Below are positions 25,948-35,480 of a DNA stretch of 64,000 nucleotides, one piece after another. Origin of the DNA: Paenibacillus pectinilyticus (lineage in GTDB: Bacteria > Bacillota > Bacilli > Paenibacillales > NBRC-103111); the NCBI RefSeq assembly GCF_001700435.1, contig NZ_LYPC01000030.1, positions 62,001 through 126,000 of the forward strand, given 5' to 3'. The first letter of the stretch is position 1, and each line of letters opens with the position of its first letter. The notes under the pieces were generated by a model, which did no database searches, was not told where the DNA came from, and saw only the letters and a program-made list of their open reading frames with translations. Made by a program: the position numbers and the translations under genes.

Positions 25948-27123
25948 ATGACATTTAAAGGATCGCAACGATTGCAACAACTCGGCTCGGCTATATTTTC
26001 AGAAGTAGCAGAATGGAAGAGAGAGGTTATGAACCAAGGGGTGGACGTCATAGATTTAGGTATAGGAAGCCCTGATCTCCCGCCTTCCTCGCGAATTCTG
26101 GATGCGATGGCTAACGCTGTTCGGACACCGGCACATTATGGATATCCGTCCTCTGAAGGCAGCCTAGCCTTTCGAGAAGCTGTCGCCAAATGGTATCAGT
26201 ATCGTTTCGGCGTTGACCTTGATGCTGAGACTGAAATCTTAACTTTAATGGGCTCACAAGACGGGCTCGCTCACTTAGCGCTTTCACTCTGTGATCCAGG
26301 AGATATCGCCATTGTCCCTGATCCAGGTTATCCTATATATTCGGCAAGTCTCGTGCTGGCGGGAGTAGAGCCTTATTTATTACCGCTGCGCGCCGTACAT
26401 GATTTTTTACCCCAACTAGAGGACATCCCAGATGACGTGGCTGCGAAAGCAAAATTCATCTTGTTAAACTATCCCAGCAATCCGTTATCTGCTGTTGCAG
26501 ATCGTGCATTCTTTGAGCATTTAATCGGCTATGCGAAGAAGCATGATTTGCTTGTAGTACACGATCTAGCCTATTCTGAAATGGCTTTTGACGGCTATAA
26601 GCCGATGAGCATTTTGGAGATCGAAGGCGCTAAGGAGGTTGCCATTGAATTCCATTCTTTGTCCAAAAGCTTCAATATGGCTGGCTGTCGCATCGCGTTC
26701 CTCACGGGTCATGCGGATGCGGTCAAAGCACTGAAAACGCTGAAGTCGAATATTGATTATGGTGTGTTCGGAGCTATTCAAGCAGCAGGTATTGCAGCAT
26801 TAGAGGAGGACATGGAAAACGATCATTCTGTCTCAAGTGTTTATGAGAAAAGACGAAATGTGTTTATTTCGGCATTAAACGATGCGGGTTGGATCATTCC
26901 GCCACCGAAAGCAACGATGTTTATTTGGGCTCCGATACCAAAAGGTTGGACGTCTCGACAAATTTCCCGGGAAATGTTATTTCAGACAGGTGTGGTAGTT
27001 ATTCCTGGCGATGCATTTGGCGCGGAAGGAGAAGGTTTTGTCCGTATTGCTTTAGTGCAAAATGAAGCTCGATTACTTGAGGCAGCAGGGCGTATAGGAG
27101 ATTGGCTTCGAACCTTAGAATGA
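25948..27123 (+). CDS. Class I/II aminotransferase, LL-diaminopimelate aminotransferase-like
   Basis: 391 residues of PLP fold type I with the PLP lysine in HSLSKSFNMAGCRI, preceded by NYPSNPLSAV and DLAYSEM. The N-terminal half resembles DapL-like and YtfP-group enzymes. The substrate cannot be fixed from sequence. AGGAAG lies before ATG 25948. It ends just before the DGQHR pair. Confidence 0.8.
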   Translation: MTFKGSQRLQQLGSAIFSEVAEWKREVMNQGVDVIDLGIGSPDLPPSSRILDAMANAVRTPAHYGYPSSEGSLAFREAVAKWYQYRFGVDLDAETEILTLMGSQDGLAHLALSLCDPGDIAIVPDPGYPIYSASLVLAGVEPYLLPLRAVHDFLPQLEDIPDDVAAKAKFILLNYPSNPLSAVADRAFFEHLIGYAKKHDLLVVHDLAYSEMAFDGYKPMSILEIEGAKEVAIEFHSLSKSFNMAGCRIAFLTGHADAVKALKTLKSNIDYGVFGAIQAAGIAALEEDMENDHSVSSVYEKRRNVFISALNDAGWIIPPPKATMFIWAPIPKGWTSRQISREMLFQTGVVVIPGDAFGAEGEGFVRIALVQNEARLLEAAGRIGDWLRTLE

Positions 27124-27214
27124 AAGTTAGAGATTTTGGTAAAAATAGGAGAATGAGAGACATATGTTGTTGTAAGGTGATTTTGAAAATTTATACGTTG
27201 AAAGGGGTAAGCAT

Positions 27215-28381
27215 ATGGATGCCATTTCCTCACTATCGGAACTATTAGCTGATCAGAAGCCATCGTCGTTCGTAGAAATTCCCGGAATTCTAGGACAGAC
27301 GTTTGGGCAAGCAACAATTGCTGCTACATTACCAATAAGTAAACTATTTTCTATCTTTGAGGTAGATTTAGAAGTACAGCGTGCGATCATCCCACGTAAT
27401 CTCTCAAAGCTGATTGACTACGTCAATTTATATTTAGAGGATCGCCAACCGATTTATTTCCCAGGGATTATTTTTTCGGCGAGAGGTGCAGGGTATTACG
27501 ATGAGGAGCATGGTGCACTTCGTCTTCAACCGATTGAGAAATTGTATGTCGTAGACGGTCAGCATCGTTTAGCTGCGTTCCAACGGATTATGGAAACATT
27601 GCAAAGCCAAATGGCTCGTGCGAAGGATCGTCGTGAATACGACAAAATGGAAGAGATTACGGAGAAGCTGCGTCGTTTGTATGCGTTCCCGATCTCGACC
27701 ATGACTTATTTAGACATTAATGCACGTCAAGAACGTCAATTGTTCTCTGACATTAATAAGCTTCCTCGTAAACTTGGCGGTAACTTGGCCGTGCTGCGCG
27801 ATCAACGCAGATTCTATCATGTAGCTGCAACTGAGCTTGCAGCCAAAGCGCCTGCGATGCAGAAGTTGACCGTCGATATGTTCTCTGAACGCGGGAAATC
27901 GCCAGAGTACTTGTTCTCCTACCATTTGTTGATTGAGATTCTGGTTGGCTTGTTCGAAGGCCGGATGAAATCAGCAGCTCGGAATAACAACTATCAATAC
28001 GCGGACAAAGATCTGCAAGAACTCGTTTCGCTTGCAGGTGGTTATTTTAACGGACTATTAACTCACTTGCCTTCTCCAACAAAGGGTGAGATTGTGTGGT
28101 CCGAGAATATTCAGATCGCGCTTGCGCTGTTCATGCACGAAGAAGCAACGAAAACAGGCAGCTTCAATCGCTATGCGCTTGAGCATGCCCTCAAAATATT
28201 GCCGCACGTGAACTGGAATAGTATCTATGCAGGTGAAGAGAAAGATCGTTTGCCAAGACGCACACGTATTATGAAGGCTTATAATCACATTAAGAGCTTC
28301 TACCAAGAGCAAAATGCCTTCCTAATCAGTGATGCCGAAGACTATAAGGCTAGCTTTGCGAATAAGGAGGATGTGAGCTAA
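27215..28381 (+). CDS. DGQHR domain protein (DndB-like), first of a pair
   Basis: 388 residues. DGQHR at 114-118 is the signature of the DndB-like family of ParB/sulfiredoxin-related nucleotide-binding proteins. After it comes a charged helical insert, then a RQLFSDIN motif also typical of the family. DndB itself is a DNA-binding transcription regulator of phosphorothioate modification genes, but no dnd genes lie here. AAAGGGG precedes the ATG. It overlaps the next gene by one base (TAATG), so the two are translationally coupled. Function unknown. Confidence 0.85.
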   Translation: MDAISSLSELLADQKPSSFVEIPGILGQTFGQATIAATLPISKLFSIFEVDLEVQRAIIPRNLSKLIDYVNLYLEDRQPIYFPGIIFSARGAGYYDEEHGALRLQPIEKLYVVDGQHRLAAFQRIMETLQSQMARAKDRREYDKMEEITEKLRRLYAFPISTMTYLDINARQERQLFSDINKLPRKLGGNLAVLRDQRRFYHVAATELAAKAPAMQKLTVDMFSERGKSPEYLFSYHLLIEILVGLFEGRMKSAARNNNYQYADKDLQELVSLAGGYFNGLLTHLPSPTKGEIVWSENIQIALALFMHEEATKTGSFNRYALEHALKILPHVNWNSIYAGEEKDRLPRRTRIMKAYNHIKSFYQEQNAFLISDAEDYKASFANKEDVS

Positions 28382-29556
28382 TGGAAGGATTACGCCTAAA
28401 AATGACCATTCATCCTTTCTGCGAAAAGTTCGGTCTTGCTACCGTGGCTTTGCGCGTTCAGGATCTGCTTAACTATACGATGATCGATCCGATGGTTCAA
28501 CGGAAGCTGAGCAATATGCAGCGCCGGAAGATTTCGACGTATTTGCAAGAGCGTGAATTGGACCATGTCTTCTTCGGTCCTGTTACTTTATCGCTTCGTG
28601 AAGTGAACCAGTTGTCCAAAGGGGCAAAGGAATTCCTTTTGAGACATGGCTCGAAGCTTTCTATCCTTGATGGTCAGCATCGAATTCTTGCGCTTGGTTA
28701 TGTTAATGATCAGATGCAGAAGGAAGTCAGACGCTATGAAAAGAAGCTGGCTCTGCTTAAGATCAAGCAACGGAAATTCGCAGATGATGCTGAAATCAAG
28801 CAAGAAGTAGAAGAAACTGAGGGCACGATTAATCAGCTGGAAGGCAGACGTTTGGACCTTATGGAAACACAGCTTGCTGTGCAAATCTATATTGGTTTAA
28901 CCGAAGAAGAAGAGCAACAGCTGTTCGGCGATATCAACTCCAAAGTGCAGCTAGTGAGTAAGGAGCTTGGCCACTCTTTCGATTCCATTGACCCACTTAA
29001 TCTCGTTATCCAGCAGGTTGTGGATCACAATGTGTATCTTAAAGCGGCAGGTGTGGAGAGAAGAAGTAATCTGACTTCCTTTAACCGTAACTTTACTTGC
29101 TTCAGCTGGTTGTACGCGACGGCGACCATGCTATTCTCTGGCAGAATGCAGCCTTCCTATGAGCTTCAACGTAAGATTCGTCATGATCCTTCCACCTATG
29201 TGGAAATCTTGCATCAATTCTTCAATACGATTCTACCTATGATGCCAGAGCAGCCAGGTTTGGCGCAATATACGTCTGCGAACCGCGTTATTCAAGAGAG
29301 TATTGCTCTCTATGCGAATCGCTTCTTGTTCCCGAATGGTGAGTATAACGAAGAGTGGACGCAGTCCTTACAACTCCTAGATGGCTTCGATTGGTCACAT
29401 GACAACGAAGAATTAATCTATGTATTTGGTTCATTAGATAACGGAAAAATCAATCTCATTCACGAGAAATCGTTGAAAAAGCACGTGAAACTCGTACAAT
29501 TCTTCCTCGAAGGCACAGACGCAGCAAGTGATTCGGAAGAAGAATCCACAGCCTAA
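28381..29556 (+). CDS. DGQHR domain protein (DndB-like), second of a pair
   Basis: 391 residues with DGQHR at 97-101, a long Lys/Glu-rich helical insert at about 120-165 and the EQQLFGDINSK family motif. It resembles its neighbour in layout but not closely in sequence, so the pair is an old duplication or two partners of one complex. The tail is acidic (SDSEEESTA). A strong terminator follows. Confidence 0.85.
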   Translation: MEGLRLKMTIHPFCEKFGLATVALRVQDLLNYTMIDPMVQRKLSNMQRRKISTYLQERELDHVFFGPVTLSLREVNQLSKGAKEFLLRHGSKLSILDGQHRILALGYVNDQMQKEVRRYEKKLALLKIKQRKFADDAEIKQEVEETEGTINQLEGRRLDLMETQLAVQIYIGLTEEEEQQLFGDINSKVQLVSKELGHSFDSIDPLNLVIQQVVDHNVYLKAAGVERRSNLTSFNRNFTCFSWLYATATMLFSGRMQPSYELQRKIRHDPSTYVEILHQFFNTILPMMPEQPGLAQYTSANRVIQESIALYANRFLFPNGEYNEEWTQSLQLLDGFDWSHDNEELIYVFGSLDNGKINLIHEKSLKKHVKLVQFFLEGTDAASDSEEESTA

Positions 29557-29570
29557 TGCTAAGAAACGAG

Positions 29571-29613
29571 AACCTTTCTACCTCAATGACAATTGAGATA
29601 GGAAGGTTTTTTT
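29571..29613 (+). terminator. Terminator after the DGQHR pair
   Basis: AACCTTTCTACCTCAAT and ATTGAGATAGGAAGGTT form a 17-bp stem with one wobble and one mismatch, a four-base loop and seven T. The next 180 bp holds no clear gene; a GAAG-CTAGCAT inverted pair lies at 29653-29724. Confidence 0.9.
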
Positions 29614-29792
29614 CGTTTTGACTAGATCGGTGTCCAAGCTTTACATAGAGAAGAAGTCTAGCATTTCAGCCTGATATCCTTCAGGCATGTCCCCGAATCT
29701 TAAAATATACGCATGCTAGTCTTCATTCGTCTATATCAAAAAGTAAAAGCTAGAATACAATATCGTATAAAGCTTGAAGGGAGGAAATCACA

Positions 29793-29984
29793 ATGAATTG
29801 CTCCGTATATGCAACATTGGCACACGTTGGTCTTGGTACTTTTATTACGATTCACGCAGGGACAACTCCTAACCATTCTGGAAAATTTCTTGGTATCCAA
29901 CATGGCAACGTAGTTATTGTTAGTAATGGTGGTACGATTTTCTACTACCCAGTAGATAGAATTGATGTTATTCACATCCCTTAA
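29793..29984 (+). CDS. Small protein, possibly DUF2642-like
   Basis: 63 residues rich in Gly, Val and Ile, with an alternating hydrophobic pattern (GKFLGIQHGNVVIV and GGTIFYYPVDRIDVI) that fits a small beta-barrel like those of DUF2642 and spore-coat-associated proteins. GGGAGG lies eight bases before the ATG. Confident as a gene, weak on family. Confidence 0.65.
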   Translation: MNCSVYATLAHVGLGTFITIHAGTTPNHSGKFLGIQHGNVVIVSNGGTIFYYPVDRIDVIHIP

Positions 29985-30151
29985 TTATCTCAATATACGT
30001 CTCTTAGAAAAGCAAGTGAGTGGTCGAGCTCGCTTGCTTTCTTTTCATTCCTTGCGGATCATTATTGCATGTGAGAGAAAGGTTTTGGCTTTCTTTACTT
30101 TGTCCATACTAGATATGGAAGCGACTTCACGGAGCAGGGGGCATAAGAACT

Positions 30152-30379
30152 ATGTTAGCGGTTCACCAACGTATGGCGGAGTTATGGACACTACGCAGAG
30201 CACGAGAGTTGACTCAGGTTGAACAAGAAGAGTTAATGCTGTGCATGGAAGCTAACGCTACTTATGTATGGAACCGGTTAAAACTTGAAAATTTATCGCT
30301 TTGTGCCTCCATAACAGGGGACTATGACTGGTTGCATGACATTTGTGAGCGCATCGAAAAGATTGAACCAAAGCACTGA
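30152..30379 (+). CDS. Small helical protein of unknown function
   Basis: 75 residues, mainly helical, starting MLAVHQRMAELWTLRRA and ending DWLHDICERIEKIEP. I believe small proteins of this shape recur in Paenibacillus genomes without known function. GGAGCAGGGGG precedes the ATG. A terminator follows the stop codon at once. Confidence 0.7.
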   Translation: MLAVHQRMAELWTLRRARELTQVEQEELMLCMEANATYVWNRLKLENLSLCASITGDYDWLHDICERIEKIEPKH

Positions 30380-30399
30380 CCTAGGGTCGGTGCTTTTTT
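30371..30399 (+). terminator. Terminator overlapping the stop of the small helical protein
   Basis: AGCACTGACC, TA, GGGTCGGTGCT and a T run. Confidence 0.85.
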
Positions 30400-30460
30400 C
30401 CTTTTCTGCAAGAGTGTGGACAGGTATAATAAGGATAGTTCACTGCTAAGGAGATGTCTC

Positions 30461-33400
30461 ATGGCAAGCTGGTTTAAGCAAAAGGGAGTAGCTCCCAATA
30501 CTTACTTTCTACTAGGATTCATGATTCTGATTGCTCTCATACTTAGACTTGTTTTGGCGCCCATATGGGTAGGCTACGATACGGATGTAAGAACGTTCAT
30601 GGCATGGGCGGATCGTGCCTATACGGTCGGTTTAAATGACTTATACACGAATGCCAAGGATTATTTCCTCGACTATCCCCCGGGTTACATGTATGTGCTA
30701 TATCTGGTGGGCTTATTGCATCATAAGCTGTCTATTCCTTGGGAGAGCGGGAGCTCCTTGCTCATCCTTAAGCTCCCATCCATCCTTGCGGATCTGGGAA
30801 CCGTCTATCTGCTGTTCCGATTAGCGATCAGCAAACGTGAAGGGGCACGGACCTGGGTGCAGGCGTTATGGATTGCCGGCCTTTTTGCGTTCAATCCGGC
30901 GATCTGGGCGAATTCTGCGGTATGGGGACAGGTGGATTCCTTCTTCATGTTGTTTATTGTTGCGACACTATTAATGCAAATGAAGGGAAAATTGCCGCAG
31001 GCCGCCTTCTTTATTGCACTTGCGCTCTTGCTGAAGCCGCAGGCGCTGCTCTTTGGCCTTTTTCTGCTCATCGACGTCATACGGACGCGTAAACCGATGG
31101 TATGGCTTTTGAGCGTTCTGACCGGCGTGGCGACAATGGCCGTGCTTGCACTTCCTTTTGCAGTAGGCAGAGGCTATGGTTGGATGATTAGCTTGTATTC
31201 AGGTACGTTAGCTTCCTATCCGTATGGTTCTCTCAATGCCTTCAATGTGATAGCGCTCTTAGGCGGCAATTTCATAGACATCAATAGCGGTTTCTGGCAC
31301 CTGTCTTACCAATGGATAGGGCTTGTGCTAATGGGCCTGTCAATCATATATGTTTGCTTTCTGTACACGGTTGGCAGGGAGCGGCGCGGCGTGGTTTTGT
31401 ATGCGTCGTTCTTATTTATTACAGCGGTCTTTATGTGTATGACCAAAATGCACGAGCGCTACTTACACTACGGACTCTTGCTTGCTTTAGTCAGTTATAT
31501 TTATATCAAGGATCGCCGGATCTTATGGCTTTTCATCGGTTTTAGTATTACGCACTTTATCAATATTGGCGATGTGCTTCTGCGGAGCTTCCATCAGGAC
31601 TATCACATACCTAGGTATGATCCGTTGATGCTGACCATTTCGGCGATCAATGTTATGATGTTTATTTATGCATGTACATTAGGATGGAGGCTTTTCGTGA
31701 AATCAGATCAGGATGGACATATGGAGGAGACAAAACCTCCGACAGATCAATATACAGCGCTGGACAAGGATCAGATCGAAGAGAATCTATTGGCAAATGA
31801 TACGAGCAGCCCTAGGAATATCAGAGAGACCGCGCTCTGGAAGGCTATCTTTCATCCAACGGAGGATCGGGTTGAAAGAAGTCCCCGCGGGCGCTTTTTC
31901 TCCAAAAAGGATGTCCTGTATTTAGGCGCACTCGTGGTGGTCTATACGATTATTGCCTTGTTCCATCTGGGGGGACATAAGGATCCTACAACATTCTGGA
32001 AGCCGACGAATGCAGGGGAGACCGTCATTGCTGATCTCGGCGGCCCGCATCAGATTACGCGTATCAATAGCTTTGCTGGTGTTGGTGAAGGAGCGTATTC
32101 GTATTGGTTCTCCAAAGATGGCGAGCAATGGCAGGATGCCATGCCTGTGAAATCCGACCACACGAAGGTGTTCACGTGGAATACCGTTGAAGCCAACAAG
32201 GAAGCACGGTATGTGAAAATTGTCATCGACACGCAAGAAGGGGCAGCGCTGCATCTCCATGAGATTGGGATTTTCGGGGATGGAGGCACGACACCTTTAC
32301 CGATTATCGGCGTAAAAGAACAAGATGTTAACTCCGCGGATGAGGGGAAGACCGCTAATTTATTTGACGAACCGAGTGTCGTTCCCTATACGCCAACGTA
32401 CATGAACGGAACGTACTTTGATGAAATTTATCATGCAAGAACGGCTTACGAGCATCTTCACAAAATCGAGCCATACGAAAGCACGCATCCACCACTCGGC
32501 AAAATATTCATTTCACTCGGCATATACATATTCGGGTTAAATCCATTTGGATGGCGTATTATCGGTACGTTGTTCGGCGTTGGCATGATTCCCATCATGT
32601 ACGTATTCGCCAAGCGCATGTTTGGCCGATCAGAATACGCTTTGATTGCGGCTTTCTTATTTACCTTTGACTTCATGCATTTTGCCCAAACGCGCATTTC
32701 TACGATTGATGTGTATGGTGTATTTTTTATCATGCTGATGTTCTATTTCATGTATCGGTATACGACCCTGAGCTTCTTCCGAGAAAAGTTGTGGACCACC
32801 TTAATTCCATTAGGTGTTTCTGGATTATTCTTTGGGATCGGCGCCGCGTCCAAATGGATCGTCATTTATGGCGGTGCAGGCTTAGCCTTACTCTTGTTAA
32901 TTTCCTTATGGGAACGATTCCGAGAGTACCAGTTCGCAAGACGACTGCTTCGTGAGGATCGGCAAGAAGTGCTCGAGACTGAAGCAGGAGCTGAAGCTGT
33001 AGTTGAAGATAGCGTAGAGGAAAATGCGGAGAATGAACGTCTATCCGTGGCTGAGACTGCACAACTGCAACGGGTACAGAAGCTTTTTGTGCGAAATACC
33101 TTGCTCACCTTACTCTGGTGCGTCTTAACGTTCGTGATCATACCAGCAGGTGTATATACGCTATCTTATATCCCATTCATGATGGTACCAGGTCCTGGTC
33201 ATGGTCTGAAAGACGTCGTCACCTATCAAAAACATATGTATGATTATCACAAAAATTTAGTCGCGACACATCCGTTCTCCTCACCTTGGTGGGAGTGGCC
33301 GATGATGATTCGTCCGATCTGGTATTACCAAGCAAAGCTGATGCCGACGGGCATGCTCTCGAGCATTGTTTCATTCGGTAACCCACTCGTATGGTGGCCT

Positions 33401-33751
33401 GGCTTTATTGCTGTGTTGTTGGCCTTCTATACCGCAATAACACGTAAGGACAAAATGCTGCGCATGCTGCTGATTGCGTACTGCTCGCAGTATTTACCTT
33501 GGATTCTAGTGCCAAGGCTGACATTTATTTATCACTACTTTGCCATGGTGCCGTTCTTAGTCCTGATCTTAACTTATTACATCAAGGACTACTTAGAGAA
33601 GGGGCCTGTGCACAAAAGAAGATGGGTATACGGCTATTTGGTTGCCGTCTTCGTGCTATTCGTCTTGTTCTATCCGATCCTATCGGGAATGATCATTCCA
33701 GCCAAATACTCGTTCTTTTTACGGTGGATGCCGGGTTGGAATTTCTTTTAA
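30461..33751 (+). CDS. Fused glycosyltransferase: GT-C mannosyltransferase-like domain, discoidin-like insert, PMT domain
   Basis: A 1096-residue membrane protein. The N-terminal half (to about 425) has many membrane segments and a GT-C-like YDTDVRTFMAWADRAY motif near the first loop. An extracytoplasmic insert at about 495-620 looks like an F5/8-type (discoidin) sugar-binding fold with GGPHQITRI and ARYVKIVI. The C-terminal half is a PMT (GT39) domain with acidic pair in YFDEIYHA near 652 and several membrane segments. PMT enzymes transfer sugar from a polyprenyl carrier to proteins or glycans. AAGGAG and a TATAAT at 30425 support the start at 30461. The fusion suggests two transferase steps in one chain. 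Confidence 0.85.
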   Translation: MASWFKQKGVAPNTYFLLGFMILIALILRLVLAPIWVGYDTDVRTFMAWADRAYTVGLNDLYTNAKDYFLDYPPGYMYVLYLVGLLHHKLSIPWESGSSLLILKLPSILADLGTVYLLFRLAISKREGARTWVQALWIAGLFAFNPAIWANSAVWGQVDSFFMLFIVATLLMQMKGKLPQAAFFIALALLLKPQALLFGLFLLIDVIRTRKPMVWLLSVLTGVATMAVLALPFAVGRGYGWMISLYSGTLASYPYGSLNAFNVIALLGGNFIDINSGFWHLSYQWIGLVLMGLSIIYVCFLYTVGRERRGVVLYASFLFITAVFMCMTKMHERYLHYGLLLALVSYIYIKDRRILWLFIGFSITHFINIGDVLLRSFHQDYHIPRYDPLMLTISAINVMMFIYACTLGWRLFVKSDQDGHMEETKPPTDQYTALDKDQIEENLLANDTSSPRNIRETALWKAIFHPTEDRVERSPRGRFFSKKDVLYLGALVVVYTIIALFHLGGHKDPTTFWKPTNAGETVIADLGGPHQITRINSFAGVGEGAYSYWFSKDGEQWQDAMPVKSDHTKVFTWNTVEANKEARYVKIVIDTQEGAALHLHEIGIFGDGGTTPLPIIGVKEQDVNSADEGKTANLFDEPSVVPYTPTYMNGTYFDEIYHARTAYEHLHKIEPYESTHPPLGKIFISLGIYIFGLNPFGWRIIGTLFGVGMIPIMYVFAKRMFGRSEYALIAAFLFTFDFMHFAQTRISTIDVYGVFFIMLMFYFMYRYTTLSFFREKLWTTLIPLGVSGLFFGIGAASKWIVIYGGAGLALLLLISLWERFREYQFARRLLREDRQEVLETEAGAEAVVEDSVEENAENERLSVAETAQLQRVQKLFVRNTLLTLLWCVLTFVIIPAGVYTLSYIPFMMVPGPGHGLKDVVTYQKHMYDYHKNLVATHPFSSPWWEWPMMIRPIWYYQAKLMPTGMLSSIVSFGNPLVWWPGFIAVLLAFYTAITRKDKMLRMLLIAYCSQYLPWILVPRLTFIYHYFAMVPFLVLILTYYIKDYLEKGPVHKRRWVYGYLVAVFVLFVLFYPILSGMIIPAKYSFFLRWMPGWNFF

Positions 33752-33761
33752 AAGAAAGGGA

Positions 33762-33790
33762 TTGACGTGCCCAATTGGTCATGATACTAT
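33762..33790 (+). promoter_or_regulatory. Promoter of the FMN reductase leader
   Basis: TTGACG at 33762-33767, 17-bp spacer, TACTAT at 33785-33790. About 45 bp later a terminator-like hairpin begins, so transcription must pass an attenuator. Confidence 0.75.
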
Positions 33791-33838
33791 AATCCCAAGT
33801 GAATTACTATGAATTAAACCGTCGACCAAACAACAGGA

Positions 33839-33881
33839 GACTCCCACTTTGCATGACAAAGATCAGGGGGTCTTTTCTTTT
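33839..33881 (+). terminator. Leader attenuator before the FMN reductase gene
   Basis: GACTCCC and GGGGGTC form an outer stem, with CTTTG/CAAAG as an inner stem, followed by TTTTCTTTT. It lies between promoter and gene. Confidence 0.75.
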
Positions 33882-33908
33882 CACAAATGAAACTGGAGGG
33901 TGAATGCA

Positions 33909-34451
33909 ATGGCAAAAGTCGTTATCATTTCAGGCAGTCCAACACCAACTTCCCGCTTACACGGGATCATCGAAATCGCCAAGGATGAGCTTAAACAAGC
34001 GGATTTGGAAGTAAACTGGATTAAAGTACGTGATATCCCTGCGGAGGACTTGCTCTATGCGAAGTTCGACAGCGAGGCGATCGTGAATGCGAACAAGCTT
34101 GTCGCTGAGGCGGATGCTGTTTTCGTGGCTACGCCTGTCTATAAGGCCTCTTATACCGGTGTATTAAAAGCCTTCCTAGATCTGCTGCCGCAAAAAGGAC
34201 TGGAGCGAAAAGTCGTTCTTCCTCTAGCTGTTGGTGGAACGATTGCACACTTGCTTGCGATAGATTATGCACTTAAGCCCGTATTATCTGTTCTTGGTGC
34301 ACAGAACATTCTGCAAGGTGTGTATGTGTTAGATAAACAAGTGACATGGGGCGATCAGGGGCAAGCGATCCTGGATGACGAAATCTCCACAAGATTGAAA
34401 GAATCTCTCACGGAATTCATTCAAGAAATCAAATGGCACACGAGCCGCTAA
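33909..34451 (+). CDS. NADPH-dependent FMN reductase (SsuE-like)
   Basis: 180 residues with a flavodoxin-like fold: ISGSPTPTSR phosphate loop, TPVYKASYTGVLKAFLDLLP and the GGTIAHL segment, all typical of SsuE-type NAD(P)H:FMN reductases. These supply reduced flavin for desulfonation of alkanesulfonates. No ssuABCD genes lie here, so its partner is not shown. GGAGG favours ATG 33909 over GTG 33900. Confidence 0.85.
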   Translation: MAKVVIISGSPTPTSRLHGIIEIAKDELKQADLEVNWIKVRDIPAEDLLYAKFDSEAIVNANKLVAEADAVFVATPVYKASYTGVLKAFLDLLPQKGLERKVVLPLAVGGTIAHLLAIDYALKPVLSVLGAQNILQGVYVLDKQVTWGDQGQAILDDEISTRLKESLTEFIQEIKWHTSR

Positions 34452-34467
34452 CTGCATAAAGATCACG

Positions 34468-34507
34468 AACCCGGCATTGGTAACTTTTACTGATGGCGGG
34501 TTTTTCG
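34468..34507 (+). terminator. Terminator after the FMN reductase gene
   Basis: AACCCGGCAT and ATGGCGGGTT form a stem around a loop of 14 nt, then TTTTT. Confidence 0.85.
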
Positions 34508-34574
34508 TTTCGAGAGCCGCTTTCCCATGCTATACTAGGCGTAACGAAATCATTTTTTCATAGGAATTACTGGA

Positions 34575-35465
34575 ATGGGAGCGATTATGTTGACACAAAA
34601 TTCATCTGAATCTGTGCTGTTGGTAGATGGCATGGCTTTATTATTTCGCGGTTACTACGCAACTTCATCGAGTGGTTATATCATGAGAACGGATCATGGT
34701 GTGCCGATTAACGGTGTATACGGATTTTTGAAATATTTGCTCGATGCGATCGGCACCTTCAAGCCTACGCACGTCGTATGCTGTTGGGATATGGGCAGCA
34801 AAACCTTCCGTACAGAGAAGTTCGAAGCTTACAAAGCGAACCGCGGTCCTGCTCCGGAAGAATTGATCCCACAGTTCGACCTTGTGAAAGAGGTAACAGC
34901 CAGCTTCAACATTCCGAATGTAGGGGTAGTAGGTTATGAAGCCGATGATTGCATCGGTACGCTAGCTCGTACATACAGCCCTCACATGAAAGTGCAGATT
35001 TTGACCGGGGATCATGATATGCTCCAGCTTGTGGAAGAGAATACAGAAGTCATCATTATGAAAAAAGGGCAGTCGAACTACATGGTGTATACGTTGGATA
35101 CACTGATGGAAGAGAAGAGTCTGACGCCAGCTCAAATCATTGATCTGAAGGGATTAACGGGGGACACCGCGGATAATTACCCTGGGGTTAAAGGGATTGG
35201 CGAGAAGACAGCTACGAAACTGCTGAATGAGTATCAGAACATCGCAGGTATCCTTGAGAACTTAGCCGCGCTTCCAAAGGGCGTTCGAGCTAAAATCGAG
35301 GCTGAATTGGATATGCTTCATCTATCGCTTGATCTGGCTACGATCCGCTTGGATGCGCCAGTTGCCTGTGCACTTGAAGATTGTGCTTGGGCGATGGAGC
35401 GAGAGAAGGTTATAAGCAAATTCGAAGAAATAGCCTATAAAGGGTTAATCAGATTGATCGGATAA
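34575..35465 (+). CDS. 5'-3' exonuclease (YpcP-like, related to the PolI N-terminal domain)
   Basis: 296 residues. LLVDGMALLFRGYYA, CWDMGSKTFR, GYEADDCIGT and TGDHDMLQL supply the acidic metal-binding residues of the FEN/PolA 5'-nuclease fold, followed by the GVKGIGEKTA helix-hairpin-helix. It is a stand-alone version of the PolI 5'-nuclease used for RNA-primer or repair processing. ATG 34587 is an alternative start. Confidence 0.9.
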   Translation: MGAIMLTQNSSESVLLVDGMALLFRGYYATSSSGYIMRTDHGVPINGVYGFLKYLLDAIGTFKPTHVVCCWDMGSKTFRTEKFEAYKANRGPAPEELIPQFDLVKEVTASFNIPNVGVVGYEADDCIGTLARTYSPHMKVQILTGDHDMLQLVEENTEVIIMKKGQSNYMVYTLDTLMEEKSLTPAQIIDLKGLTGDTADNYPGVKGIGEKTATKLLNEYQNIAGILENLAALPKGVRAKIEAELDMLHLSLDLATIRLDAPVACALEDCAWAMEREKVISKFEEIAYKGLIRLIG

Positions 35466-35480
35466 GCGATCGATCGACTA

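Noticed and set aside
27215..29556. Complete Dnd phosphorothioate modification system
   Set aside because: Only DGQHR proteins are present; dndA, C, D and E are absent from the window.
29640..29730. Gene fragment on the minus strand
   Set aside because: A 22-codon open segment reads like a protein tail (MPEGYQAEMLDFFSM) but has no start or ribosome binding site; it could be a decayed end but is too short to support.
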